From Datura wrightii (taxonomy: Eukaryota; Streptophyta; Magnoliopsida; Solanales; Solanaceae), in the NCBI GenBank assembly GCA_035772735.1, contig JASDFA010000019.1, positions 73,012,001 through 73,076,000 of the forward strand: a DNA stretch of 64,000 nt, read 5' to 3'. Positions 1-9,927 of the stretch are shown here, in pieces (the stretch's first letter is position 1; each line of letters starts with the position of its first letter). The position numbers and the translations under genes are program-made. The notes under the pieces are model-generated. The model was given only the letters and a program-made list of their open reading frames with translations, did not search any database and was not told where the DNA came from.

Positions 1-1211
1 GAGCCAACTAATAACTATAGCCATCCTACCAGTCCCCTGGGTCTGCAACTAAGCCTGCTCGGCCCTTGAATTGAAGTTGTGTCTGAGTTTAGTGGACTGT
101 TGATATCTGTACCCCGGGAACCAAGCTCGACGAGGGTGTATTACCGATATGGCATATAATAGTCCAACCATGCAATGGACTGTATGAGGCCCTTGGACCC
201 CATCTTCGTCGCTCACGAATGGCATACCGCTCCTTGGAGTGATGTCATCTCTCCTCTGGGGGGGCGTCGACACAGCTAGTAACCCTGGGGCTGGTTATAG
301 AAGGCTATGTAGGCTAAAGTCAGTTCCAAACTAAACATAGAATACCGGTCTCAGCTAATAACAATATCTAATCAGAATAAATATACTTCTGGCTCTCTTA
401 CTGGGATTCAAACTAAGTTACAATACTAAAGAAACTAACATGTCGAATGGATTTGCCTTAACATACCTCAATAACCAATTTTTTATTAACTGGCGGGTTT
501 CAATTCGTATTTAATAGCTCTTTCCAACTGTAATCATATTTCTAGGAGAGACTAGTTTCAGTACTAATTTTGGCAAAAACGATAACTTCTTATACTAATA
601 TTTACTATACTTCAACTTAACGAAATACGGCCGGAAACGTATAATTTTTCGAGAGTTCAAAAGGGAGAAATTCTTACTTGAAGTCAGTTTTCGCATAGAA
701 ATCAGTTTGGAGAAATTATAACAACTTCTATTCAGCAGGATTACGATTTGCCGACTGAATTTTGAGAAACTAACTCCGTAGTAATGCTCCCTGCAGGCTT
801 ATAACATGATACCTAAAGTTAATTTGGATTTGGGCGGCATTTGGTAGCGTATTCAGAAGTAAATTGAGTGAAAATCAGGGGTTCTCTCACTTGGGATGAA
901 GGTTCTATTAATATGAAATAAAACTAATTGAATCCATTTAATACACATAACATTTGGGCGATGGGCGGGGGGGTCCATGTCATGGACCCCATTGTGCCAA
1001 TCCTTGGCCGTGTCACGGCACCAAATGCACAGGGAGGGGGTCCGTGACTCGTTGCCCCTATTGCTTCCTACTCCGGCCTTCTCCCTCGCTACCTTGACTC
1101 CACTCTCAAACGTCCTTTCCCTGGGCCCTTTCTGGTACACATCGCACTCTAAAAATCTTGACTAACGTATGAATATGCCGAATAAACATTAGAAGCTTAC
1201 GGGGTGTAATA
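1..1211 (-). repeat. E1 3' LTR (left part outside window)
   Basis: This stretch aligns with 7376-8380 plus 15842-16013, the right LTR of the same element. It ends in GTAATA where the right copy has GTAACA, a C-to-T change in the terminal CA. A purine tract (on the minus strand) follows at once. Short open frames at 49-273 and 853-1165 lie inside the LTR and show no family resemblance. Confidence 0.88.
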
Positions 1212-1230
1212 TCCTCCCCCCCTCCCCCTC
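1212..1230 (-). other. E1 polypurine tract
   Basis: On the minus strand this reads GAGGGGGAGGGGGGGAGGA and directly abuts the 3' LTR, the expected place for the plus-strand DNA primer in reverse transcription. Confidence 0.85.
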
Positions 1231-1235
1231 AGGAA

Positions 1236-1251
1236 CATTTGTCCTCGAAAG
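1236..1251 (-). other. E1 copy of the AGGA-loop hairpin (decayed)
   Basis: Minus-strand CTTTCG-AGGA-CAAATG just upstream of the purine tract. The AGGA loop is kept but two stem pairs are mismatched, unlike the intact versions in E2 and E4. Confidence 0.5.
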
Positions 1252-1497
1252 CCAATTACAGCCTATATGAGTTTAACTCTTTTAACTATTATTGTGGAAA
1301 AATTTTGGCAGAGTCTCCCCTGTATTATGGACTATCTGAAAACCCTGAAATGCAAAAAATTCCAATATAGATATCTCACATGACACTATAATAACTCTTT
1401 CAAGTTGTAGTCAACTTAATAGTATATGTAACATAAATCATAAAACAACAAGTGAATCGACAACTTCACCTTATCTGCATAGTCTGCACTAACCCTG
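1252..1497. other. E1 spacer between pol and hairpin
   Basis: Non-coding sequence between the end of the chromodomain remnant and the hairpin/purine tract. Nothing recognisable; it has the place of the 3' untranslated part of the element. Confidence 0.5.
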
Positions 1498-2040
1498 GAA
1501 CAATTGAGGATATCTGGATCTCATGTCGTCCTCAGCTTCCTAGGTCATCTCTTCCCTATTCTTTTTTCTCCATAATACCTTAACAGAGGCGACATCTTTA
1601 GTACTCAACCTATGAACCTATCAATCTAATATGGCCACTGGAACTTCTTCGTAGGCTAACTACTCAGTAACCTAGACATCCTCAACTGGAACAACTCAGG
1701 ACGGATCCCCTATACACTTACGTAACATCGACACATGCAAGACCAAGTGAATAGATTATAACTCTGAAGGCAAATCTAACTCGTATGCCACCTGGCCTAT
1801 TCTCCGAAGGATTCAATACGGCCCAATAAACCTTCGGTTAAGCTTTCCCTTTTTACCAATACGCCATTCATTGGTAAAATTTTTAAAAATACCCAATCGT
1901 CTATATTGAATTCTAGTTCCCTTCGCCGCACATTAGAGTAACATTTATGATGACTCTGAGCTGTAAGCAAGCACTCTCTGATAAGCTTTACTTTCTCCTC
2001 TGACTGGTGGATTATGTCTGACCCAATTAACCTTGATTCT
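1498..2040 (-). pseudogene. E1 integrase C-terminus and chromodomain remnant
   Basis: Minus-strand reading of about 1500-1645 gives the canonical tail of plant chromovirus pol: a VAILD stretch, then KDVASVKVLWR, then EAEDDMRSRYPQLF. Two adjacent stops follow VAILD and a third sits just before EAEDDM. The chromodomain tethers integrase to chromatin in this lineage. The stretch 1700-2040 keeps weak similarity to the integrase C-terminal (GPY/F) region but is broken in all frames. Confidence 0.75.
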
Positions 2041-2820
2041 TCAACCTCGAACTAACCAATAGGAGACCTGCACTTCCACCCATATAAGGCCTCGTACGAC
2101 GCCATCTGAATTGCCGAATGGTAACTATTATTATAAGAAAATTCAGTAAGGGGTAAATGTTCATCCCAGCTACCCTCAAAGTCTAGCACACACTCCCGTA
2201 ACATATCCTTGAGAGTTTGAATTGTACGTTCTTCCTGCCCGTCAGTTTGAGGGTGGAAAGTTGTACTCAAATTAACATGTGTTCCCAAGCCTCTCTGAAA
2301 TGACTACCAGAATCTAGTTGTAAATTGTTCTCCTCTATTAGAAACATAGATACTGGAACACCATGTAGTCTAACTATTTCCCTGATGTATTACTCGGCAT
2401 AGTCCTCAGCAAATAAAGTAGTCCTGACTAGAAGAAAATGAGTTAACTTCGTTAGTCTATCAGCAATCACCTAGATGGAATCAAATCTGCGTCTTATACG
2501 GGGTAAACCTGTCAGAAAATCCATATTGATTGCCTCCAATTTCCATATAGGCACTGCTATCTCCAGCGTTAGTCTGTCGGGTTTTTGATATTCAGCCTTT
2601 ACTTGTTGGTAGTTAGGGCATTGTGCTAAAAATTCTGCTACCCCCTTTTACATTCCCGGCCACCTGTAAATCTATTTTCTGTCATGATACATTTTTGTTG
2701 AACCTGGGTGAAGAGAATAACAGGAATAATGTACCTCTTCCAAGATCTACTAGCGAAGTTTCGCCACATCTGGAATGCAGAGGCGACCCCTACATTTCAA
2801 GACCCCGTCTTTAGTTACCT
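2041..2820 (-). pseudogene. E1 integrase core remnant
   Basis: The 78-residue open stretch at 2052-2288 (minus) contains STTFHPQTDGQ followed by an ERTIQTLKDML block, holding the third (Glu) residue of the DDE triad, then FSYNNSYHSAIQM and EALYGWKCRSPIG, all standard in Ty3/gypsy integrases. Upstream (2290-2820) the core is readable only in pieces; the segment that should hold the second Asp (SDRGTQF type) is scrambled by frameshifts. Not functional. Confidence 0.8.
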
Positions 2821-2879
2821 CAAAAATTGATACTTCCCCCTGTACTACATTATCTTTAAGATGTACTAAATGAGAATCT

Positions 2880-3690
2880 TAATACTTCCTTTCTTTTACC
2901 TACACTACCAGGGACGATGCTGTTGTATTCGGAATTATAGCCCTATTGTCTCTTAAGTCTACTATTCGAACGGCTAACCTGGCTAACTGGTGTAATTCTC
3001 GGGCCAGTTCCTGTTGTTCAGGCCTCAAATGTGCCAAACTCCCCATTGATCTACGGCTAAGGGCATCTGCTATGATATTGGCCTTCCCCGAATGATACAA
3101 AATGTCTATGTCATAGTCTTTCAACAATTCTAACCAACGACACTATCATAGATTCAACTGTTTCTGAGTTAAGATATACTGGAGACTTTTATGATCAGTG
3201 AAAATATCAACATGGATGCCATACAGATAGTGCCTCCATATTTTTAGGGCATGAACTACTATGGCTAGCTCCAGATCATAGGTGGGGTAGTTCTTTTCAT
3301 GTTTTCTTAGCTGCCTTGAAGCGTAAGCAATTACCTTACCGTGTTGCATCTGAACACACCCTAACCCAACACCTGAAGCATCACAATACAGTGCATAACC
3401 TTCTGATCCTTCTTGTAATGTTAGTATTGGCACTGATGTTAACCTGTTTTTCAACTCTTGGAAACTCTGCTCACATGCTTCAGTCCAGTGAAATTTAGCT
3501 GCTTTTTGAGTTAACTTGGTCAAAGGTGCTGATAAAGTAGAAAACTCCTCTACAAATCTCCTATAATACCCAACTTACCCCTAGAAACTATGTAGCTCAG
3601 TCAGAGTTGTAGGTCTAGCCCATGTCTTTACTACCTTGATCTTCTATGATTCTACCTGAATACCAGCCTCTGACATAATATGGCTCAGAA
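2880..3690 (-). pseudogene. E1 RNase H remnant
   Basis: Two minus-strand open stretches form the RNase H domain. 3146-3523 has LTSVPILTL, YALYCDASGVGLGCVQMQ, KVIAYASRQLRKHE, YPTYDLELAIVVHALKIWRHYLYG and FTDHKSLQYI. 2900-3127 continues with LLKDYDIDILYHSGKANIIADALSR, broken between them by a stop near 3140. The catalytic Asp of YCDAS and the FTDHKSL block remain. In the element this domain degrades the RNA strand during reverse transcription. Confidence 0.88.
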
Positions 3691-3719
3691 AGGCTATAGA
3701 ATTCAGCCAAAACTCACAA

Positions 3720-4300
3720 TTAGAAAATTTTGCATAGAACCGGCGATCCTTGAGAAATTGGAGTACTGTTCACAAATGATCTCGATGTTCTGCATCTGAA
3801 CAAGAATACACTAGAATAACATCAATAAACACTATTACAAACAAGTCCAGATACGGCCTTAAGATGTTGTTCATCAAATCCATGAATACTGCAGGAGCAT
3901 TCATCAATCCGAAGGACATGACTAGGAATTCAAAGTGGCCATACCTTGTCCTGAAAGCCGTCTTTGGAATATCTCTTTCTCGAACCCGCACCTGGTGATA
4001 CCCTGACCTCAAAAGAATCATAGAAAAGTATCTCACCGCTTGTAGTTGATCAAACAAGTCATCTATTTTGGGAAATGGGTATTTGTTCTTGATAGTGACT
4101 TTGTTTAACTGTCGATAATCTATATACATGCGGAGGGAGCCATCTTTCTTTCTTACAAACAAAAGTGGTGTACCCCACAGTGAAGTACTTGGCCTGATTA
4201 AGCCCTTACCTAGGATATCTTTCAACTGCTCTTTCAATTCTCTAAGCTCTGCATGAGCCATTCTATACGAAGGATATAGGTTGAGTACCTAGTAATAGAT
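3720..4300 (-). pseudogene. E1 reverse transcriptase remnant, catalytic Asp residues lost
   Basis: Minus-strand open stretch 3770-4261 (163 residues) carries most Ty3/gypsy RT blocks: GTPLLFVRKKDGSLRMYIDYRQLN, KNKYPFPKIDDLF, LRSGYHQVRVRE, FLVMSFGLMNAPAVF. The motif A residue before LRSGYHQ, normally Asp, is Leu (FSMILLRSGYHQ). The active-site box normally FIDD reads FIDV. So the enzyme would be dead even without the stops. The 3' part of the RT and the connection to RNase H are broken at 3540-3770. Confidence 0.9.
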
Positions 4301-4639
4301 CGATAGCAAAATAGATTTCTCATTTTGGAGGAATACCAAGAAGTTCATGTGGGAATACATCTGTAAATTCATTGACTAAAGGAATAGACTGAAGAGTCGG
4401 GGATTCTACTTGAACATCCTAAACCCTTACAATAAAATAAATGCAATCCTTTTCTATCATCTTTCTCGCCCGAAGATAGGATATAAACCTACCTTTTGGT
4501 GTAGCTGCATTGCCTTTCCACTCTCGTACTACCTCCCCTTGAAAGTGGAACTACACGGTCTTGGTCCAACATTCTATATTGGCATAACATGGTGCTAGCC
4601 AATCCATACCCATATTTGCATCAAAATCAATCATTTCTG
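4301..4639 (-). pseudogene. E1 protease-RT linker, degenerate
   Basis: Lies between the protease and RT of E1 in the minus reading and is expected to be coding in an intact relative. It holds stops in every frame; a plus-strand open frame at 4410-4598 is incidental. Confidence 0.45.
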
Positions 4640-4960
4640 ATTCCACCAAATCTGCTAATGTATGGCGACGAACAACCTAAACTGTGCAAACTCTATAGAT
4701 CCTTTTAGTTATAACCTTTTAGTTATAATAGAATTACCGACGGGTGTGGATGCTGAAAAAGGTCGCTGAAGCACTTCTGGCGTGATACCGAATTTTTGGG
4801 CTACTAGTGGCGTCACATAAGACAAAGTGGAACCTAGGTCTATCAAAGTATAAACAGAATGAAAGAAAATGTCCAGCATAACTGTCACCACATCCAGCAA
4901 CAACTCTAACTCCTGTCGCCCAGGTAAGGCATAAGTGCAATCTAGACCGGTACCTAAGCT
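4640..4960 (-). pseudogene. E1 aspartic protease remnant
   Basis: Minus open stretch 4709-4903 holds VYTLIDLGSTLSYVTP, the active-site block of chromovirus retropepsins (Asp retained; the usual DxG is DLG), then LVAQKFGI and the FSASTPVGNS block. It matches position for position the E3 protease. This enzyme would process the polyprotein in the particle. Confidence 0.8.
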
Positions 4961-5079
4961 GGAGGCTCCTGACCTACCTCGGCGTCTATCGGCTAGAGCT
5001 AAGGGCCTACGTCCTGTTGGAAATGCTGGGGCACATAACCCTAATGAAGATTTGTCCTGTTAGTCCCGATCACTCTAAC

Positions 5080-6200
5080 CCCTGCCTAGACAGTCTCTCA
5101 TTAGGTGATCCTCTTGTCCACAGGTATAACACGTGCGAAGAACCATACCTGCATGCCCCAGGATGACGTCGACTACAAATAGGGCAAAGTGTCATGGTGA
5201 AGCTACTCTACTCTGACCCTCTCTACTATTGTGAACCCGATGGCCGTGAGCTTTCACCGAGTCCCGACTGCCCTCGATGGCCTGGTCTACCCCCCTGTTG
5301 TTGCTTTGGAGGTGGGGGTCTGGGTGGCCTTCCTGATAGCCATGGACTAGGTCTGCCCTGAAACTCTTCTTGAGCATCACTAGGTCAAGCCGTACAACAC
5401 TGCTGCTGATTTTCCCTTTCTATCTCTGGCTACGCCTACTTGATCCCCTCAATATTCTGAGTGAATGCGTGGACACGGGTAATATCCATGTCCTCTCACA
5501 GAGTGGCTGTAATACAAGTATCTACGTATTTTGGAAGTAGCCCCATAATGAACCGGTGCACGTTGACTAACATAGTATCTACAAAAGCTACTACATAACG
5601 GGCCAAGGAGTCAAATCTCATGGCTGACTCCCAAACACTCATCGAACCCTGCTCCATATGCAGAAACTGATCTACCCAGGCCTATTGAATTTCTTGTGGA
5701 AGATAGTGGTCCAGGAAGACCTCTAAAAAACTAGACAAAGTTGGAGGAGGAACATCTCTACCTCGAGACCTCTCCCAACTCTCATACCATATCACTGCTA
5801 TGTCCCACAGTCGAAACACCGCTAATCAACTGACTCTGCAGGTGTGGCATGCATTACCTTGAAGATCCGCTGCAACTGATCTAAAAAGTCTTGAGGGTCC
5901 TCATCTCGATCCGTCCCTGTGAACTGTGAGGGGCTTAGTGCGAGCAACTTTCGGACCCTCAAACTACTAGGTCCTCCTAAAGATTCACGGGCGCCACTAG
6001 CTGACACTTGGCAACCATCATCTGGGCCAGCATCACCACGACACTCCTAACCTCCTCATCTGATGGCATCGGTACAGAGACTGCTAGAGGTGGTGTCGAC
6101 GCATCTGTCTCTCTGGGCAGCTCCTGAAGGGATGGAGACTGCTAGGGAGACCAAGATGGAGTCTCCTATCGCCCTCAGATCGAGCTAACTCTGATTGGGG
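5080..6200 (-). pseudogene. E1 gag remnant with CCHC zinc knuckle
   Basis: Minus-strand gag, about 370 codons in several frames. 5822-6007 gives LLALSPSQFTGTDRDEDPQDF, the conserved N-terminal block of this lineage. 5480-5820 continues with blocks of the capsid domain but with stops. At about 5090-5131 the nucleocapsid knuckle is readable as CYTCGQEDHLMRDC (C-X2-C-X4-H-X4-C intact). The start codon is not clear. Gag would package element RNA in cytoplasmic particles. Confidence 0.8.
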
Positions 6201-6469
6201 CACCCAGCTAGTGTCGTCTCCTGCTGCGACGTCCAATTTCCTGTCAGTCGTGGTCTATTGTATGTCCTACATTTCCTGGTAGACAAACAAAATATGGTAA
6301 GCTTAGGGACTCAATCCTATACTGTACAACACTATAGCACGACTAGAAGAGAAAGAAGAGTAACCATCCTATCATGCCTCGCAACCTCCTATCAATAGAA
6401 TATGGTGCACAACACATCCATAGATAAGACTCCACATAGCACAACTTGCAGACTCCCTGGGATACGACC
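6201..6469 (-). other. E1 leader between primer site and gag
   Basis: Non-coding leader. About 85 bases at 6400-6485 match 29165-29250 in E4 at roughly four bases in five, the only clear similarity between these elements outside the LTR termini and the hairpin. Confidence 0.6.
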
Positions 6470-6484
6470 TACTTTGATACCAAG
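6470..6484 (-). other. E1 primer binding site (iMet type, mutated)
   Basis: Minus strand reads TTGGTATCAAAG next to the 5' LTR end. The plant initiator-Met primer site is TGGTATCAGAGC, so there is a substitution after TATCA. E3 and E4 keep the exact form. Confidence 0.8.
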
Positions 6485-6486
6485 TT

Positions 6487-8380
6487 TGTCACGCCCCATC
6501 TAAGGAGGCATGACTGGCACCTGGTGCCCTACTAGGATCTGAACTAACCTGACTGGGCTTATGCACTTCTAGTGCATGCCTAATCTTTAAATCCAGAAAA
6601 CAACAGGCTATATCTCCGCTGTAAACACAGCCCCCCGCCGACAAGGCCTTATAGCCACCCGTGTAAGAAAAACAGATAACCATAAATAGGTAATAGTAGG
6701 GAATCCTATGCGAGCCAACAAGACCACCATGATGTCTAGTTACAACTATAAAGTAAATCCAACACTAAACTAAGCTATGGCCAACAAGGCCGCTAATTGA
6801 CAGCTAAATAGTACCCCACACAGCCAACACGTAAATAAAGCATACATGGGTCCCACACGACCATCAATAGCTAACCACAGGGAATCTGAAACAAGCTGCA
6901 AGTGTCTGGGAGTGATATATTGGTGGAGACAGGGCCCCGACCTACCCACAAATTGTACAAACAAAAAGAATAAACCTTCTAACTGTTAGCTCGGGAGGAG
7001 AAAAGCTAACTATTCTACTAAATCTAGCTGAAAGCTAAGAAAATCCTGGTCCACATCTATCAGCACCTCCAGGCAAGTAATGCAACACCCCAAGAAGGGC
7101 GTCAGTACAATATGTACCGAATATGTAAGGCGGTAACTGTAAATAACTGAATGAACAAAAAGGAAACTGAAAGTAACTAAAAGGAAGGAATAGAGATACT
7201 ACCTAATAGATGAAATTCCTGTTGTCTAATCAATCAGTAACTAATGCAAACAAGAACCTTTCCTAGCCCCCATAAGTCAAAAGGTACAACCAGCACAAAA
7301 TAACCCACCCGGGGCCCCCATAAGCCCTGGAGAGTACACTTCAATCTATATACCCCTACAAGGTCACACTGAGTCAAATAATAACTATAGTCATCCTACC
7401 AGTCCCCTGGGTCTGCAACTAAGCCTTCTCGGCCCCTAAATTGTAGTTGTGTTTGAGTCTAATGGACTCCTGATATCTGCACCCCGGTACAAGGCTCGAC
7501 GAGGGTGTGGTGCTGATACGACAGATAATAGTCTAGCAATGGAATGGACTATATGAGGCCCTTGGACCCTATCTTCATCCCTCACAGACGGCATACTGCT
7601 CCTTGGAGCGACGTAATCTCACCCCTAGCGAGCATCGGCGCATCTAGTAACCCTAGGTTGGTTATAGAAGGCTATGCAAGCCAAAGTAAATTCCAAACTA
7701 AATATAAAATACTGGTCTCAGCTAATCACAATAGATATACTTTTGGCTATGTTACTAGGATTAAAACTTAGTTACAATTTTAAAGAAACTAACATGCATA
7801 ATGGATTTGCCTTAACATACCTCGATCATCGATTTCTGATTAACTAGAGGGTTTCAATTCGTATTCAATAGCTCTTTCCAACTATAATCCTATTTCTGGG
7901 AGAATGAGACTAGTTTCAGTACTAATTTCGACAAAAATGATAACTTCTAATACTAATATTAACTATACTTCGACATAACAAAACACGGCCAAAAACGTAT
8001 AATTTCCAGAGAGTTCAGAAGGGAGAAATGCTTATTTGAAGTCTGTGATCGCATAGAAATTAGTTTGGAGTAATTCTGACAACCTTTACTTAGCAGGGTT
8101 ATGATTTTTCGAGTGAATTACAAGAAACTAACTCCGTAGTAATGCTCCCTACAGGCTTATAACCCGATGCCTGAAGTTAATTTAGATTTGGGCGCATTTG
8201 GCAGCGTATTCAGAAGGAAATTCAGTGAAAATCGCGGGTTCTCTCACTTGGGACGAAGGTTCTGTTAATATGAATTAAAACTAATTGAATCCACTTAATA
8301 TATATAACATTTGGGTGGTGGGAAGGGGGGTCCGTGACAAATCTTGGGCTGTGTCATGGTGTCCAAAGTGCAGGGAGGGG
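6487..8380 (-). repeat. E1 5' LTR, first segment
   Basis: Starts TGTCACGCCCC right after the primer site and aligns with 1-1000 from about 7376 on. Interrupted at 8380 by E2; the last 172 bases are at 15842-16013. Total LTR length is about 2.06 kb. Confidence 0.9.
8376..8380. other. Target duplication AGGGG of E2, left copy
   Basis: AGGGG directly before the TGATCACGGG terminus of E2. The same five bases follow the right terminus at 15837-15841, and the E1 LTR reads on from there. Confidence 0.9.
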
Positions 8381-9814
8381 TGATCACGGGCAAAGATAGC
8401 ATGCCCGAGATATGCTTTACACCTTAATTTAGTCTTGTTTATCTAAGTTATTTTATACATTTTCATGCAATTTTATATAAATGTAAATATATACTAACCA
8501 ACATGATTAGTCCTTGTTTTTGAATGTTAATAATGCATTTGAGGAACTAATTCATGATTTGGTGAAGTGGAGGAATGGAATCAAGAGCAAAACGTGAAAG
8601 TCAACAAGAAAACATGCAATAATTGGCACCCTGCGCGATAGGGGCCGTGCCACGTTGCCAACGCGGCAACACTTGGCAAAAAATTGCATTTTTTGGCACA
8701 TTCCAGTAAGGGTACGCGTTACCAACGTGTCACGGAGGTCAAGTAGGGCATTCAGCTCCGTGAACGCTGTTGTTCCACCACAGGCCAAATTTTGCAATTT
8801 TTCAGCATAGTATAAATTGAACCCTTAGCTCCTAAAATCATTTGGTCACGATTTTATTATGAAAAACCACCTAGGAGTGAAGGGAGAAGTGGGAGAACTC
8901 ATCTAGGGTTTATCAAATTCCCTTCTCATCTACCAAATTCATGTAAGTATGTTAGTTTAGTATTAGTTCATTGTAGTTTTACGAACATGAATGGCAAGAA
9001 CCCTTCCTCTAGGGTTGATGCCATGAATTATAATTGTGATTTTATGAAATTGTTTTGGAATTAAGTTATTGATTGTTGTTTTTGTCTTGCATTCTGGATT
9101 ATTGGTTGTTGATATGATTGATCACCATGAAAGCATATTTGTTAGCTTGAGTAATAGCTTGAGAGAGCATTACGTAGGTCAGGACATAAGAATGTGAGGA
9201 GCACGTTTGTATCTCGGGAGAGATTTTTGTGTCAGGATAGAAATATACCTAACACCGTGCTTGGTTGAGACACAGGGGTTATGAAAGACCAACTTGGGAT
9301 GTCACATCACCACTCGAAGAAGTAGTTGTGAGGCTAAGTTGAGTTAAATGGTTAGACGCATGAAAGTCCCTAATCGTTTCCCCGTAAACCACAACATAAT
9401 TGATTGCCCGCGACTAGAAATTAAACTCCTCGCTCACAATGATGCAGTGAGGCTAGATTGCCGTGTTTAGAGGCTCAAAAGACCATAAACATGCAATTTC
9501 TAATTATGTGAAATAACAATTGATAGTTCCATGCTTAACCCATTGCAAATCGTAGTATCGCATGATTAATTGGTTTTAACTCTATGTTGCTCCTAGAGTA
9601 ATTTCAGAATACTTCGTTGACCCAAACTTAGACTTAATTAATCTCGATCGAAAATGTCTATAACCAACACGTGAGGTATTTAAGATCACACTAGAAATGG
9701 ACAGTTAGAGGAATGGGTCCAGTCCTTGTGGGTTCGACAATCCAATTCTTAAAAAGAGCCACTATATTACTTGCACGACCCGTACACTTGCGGACGCGCG
9801 AATCGGGCCGAACA
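8381..9814 (+). repeat. E2 5' LTR
   Basis: Begins TGATCACGGG and ends GAACA, 1434 bp, matching 14401-15836 nearly throughout. It carries a TATA box at 8811, a GC-rich block around 8635-8720 and a conserved stretch near its end (tgtgggttcgacaatcc). Confidence 0.93.
8811..8818 (+). promoter_or_regulatory. E2 LTR TATA box
   Basis: TATAAATT in the 5' LTR, about 430 bases from the LTR start, repeated at 14832-14839 in the other LTR. It lies after a GC-rich block and is the best candidate for the U3/R promoter. Confidence 0.55.
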
Positions 9815-9820
9815 AGTTTT

Positions 9821-9838
9821 TGGCGCCGTTGCCGGGGA
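9821..9838 (+). other. E2 primer binding site (Asp-tRNA type)
   Basis: TGGCGCCGTTGCCGGGGA, six bases after the LTR end, is the primer site typical of Athila elements and complementary to the 3' end of an Asp tRNA (known for the family). Confidence 0.9.
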
Positions 9839-9927
9839 CTCGGCGAAGTTTTGATAATTTATCTATTTTTGTGTGATTTTTGAAATTTCCTTAAGTGTTG
9901 AGAAACTTGCTCTTAGTCTGTTTATTT

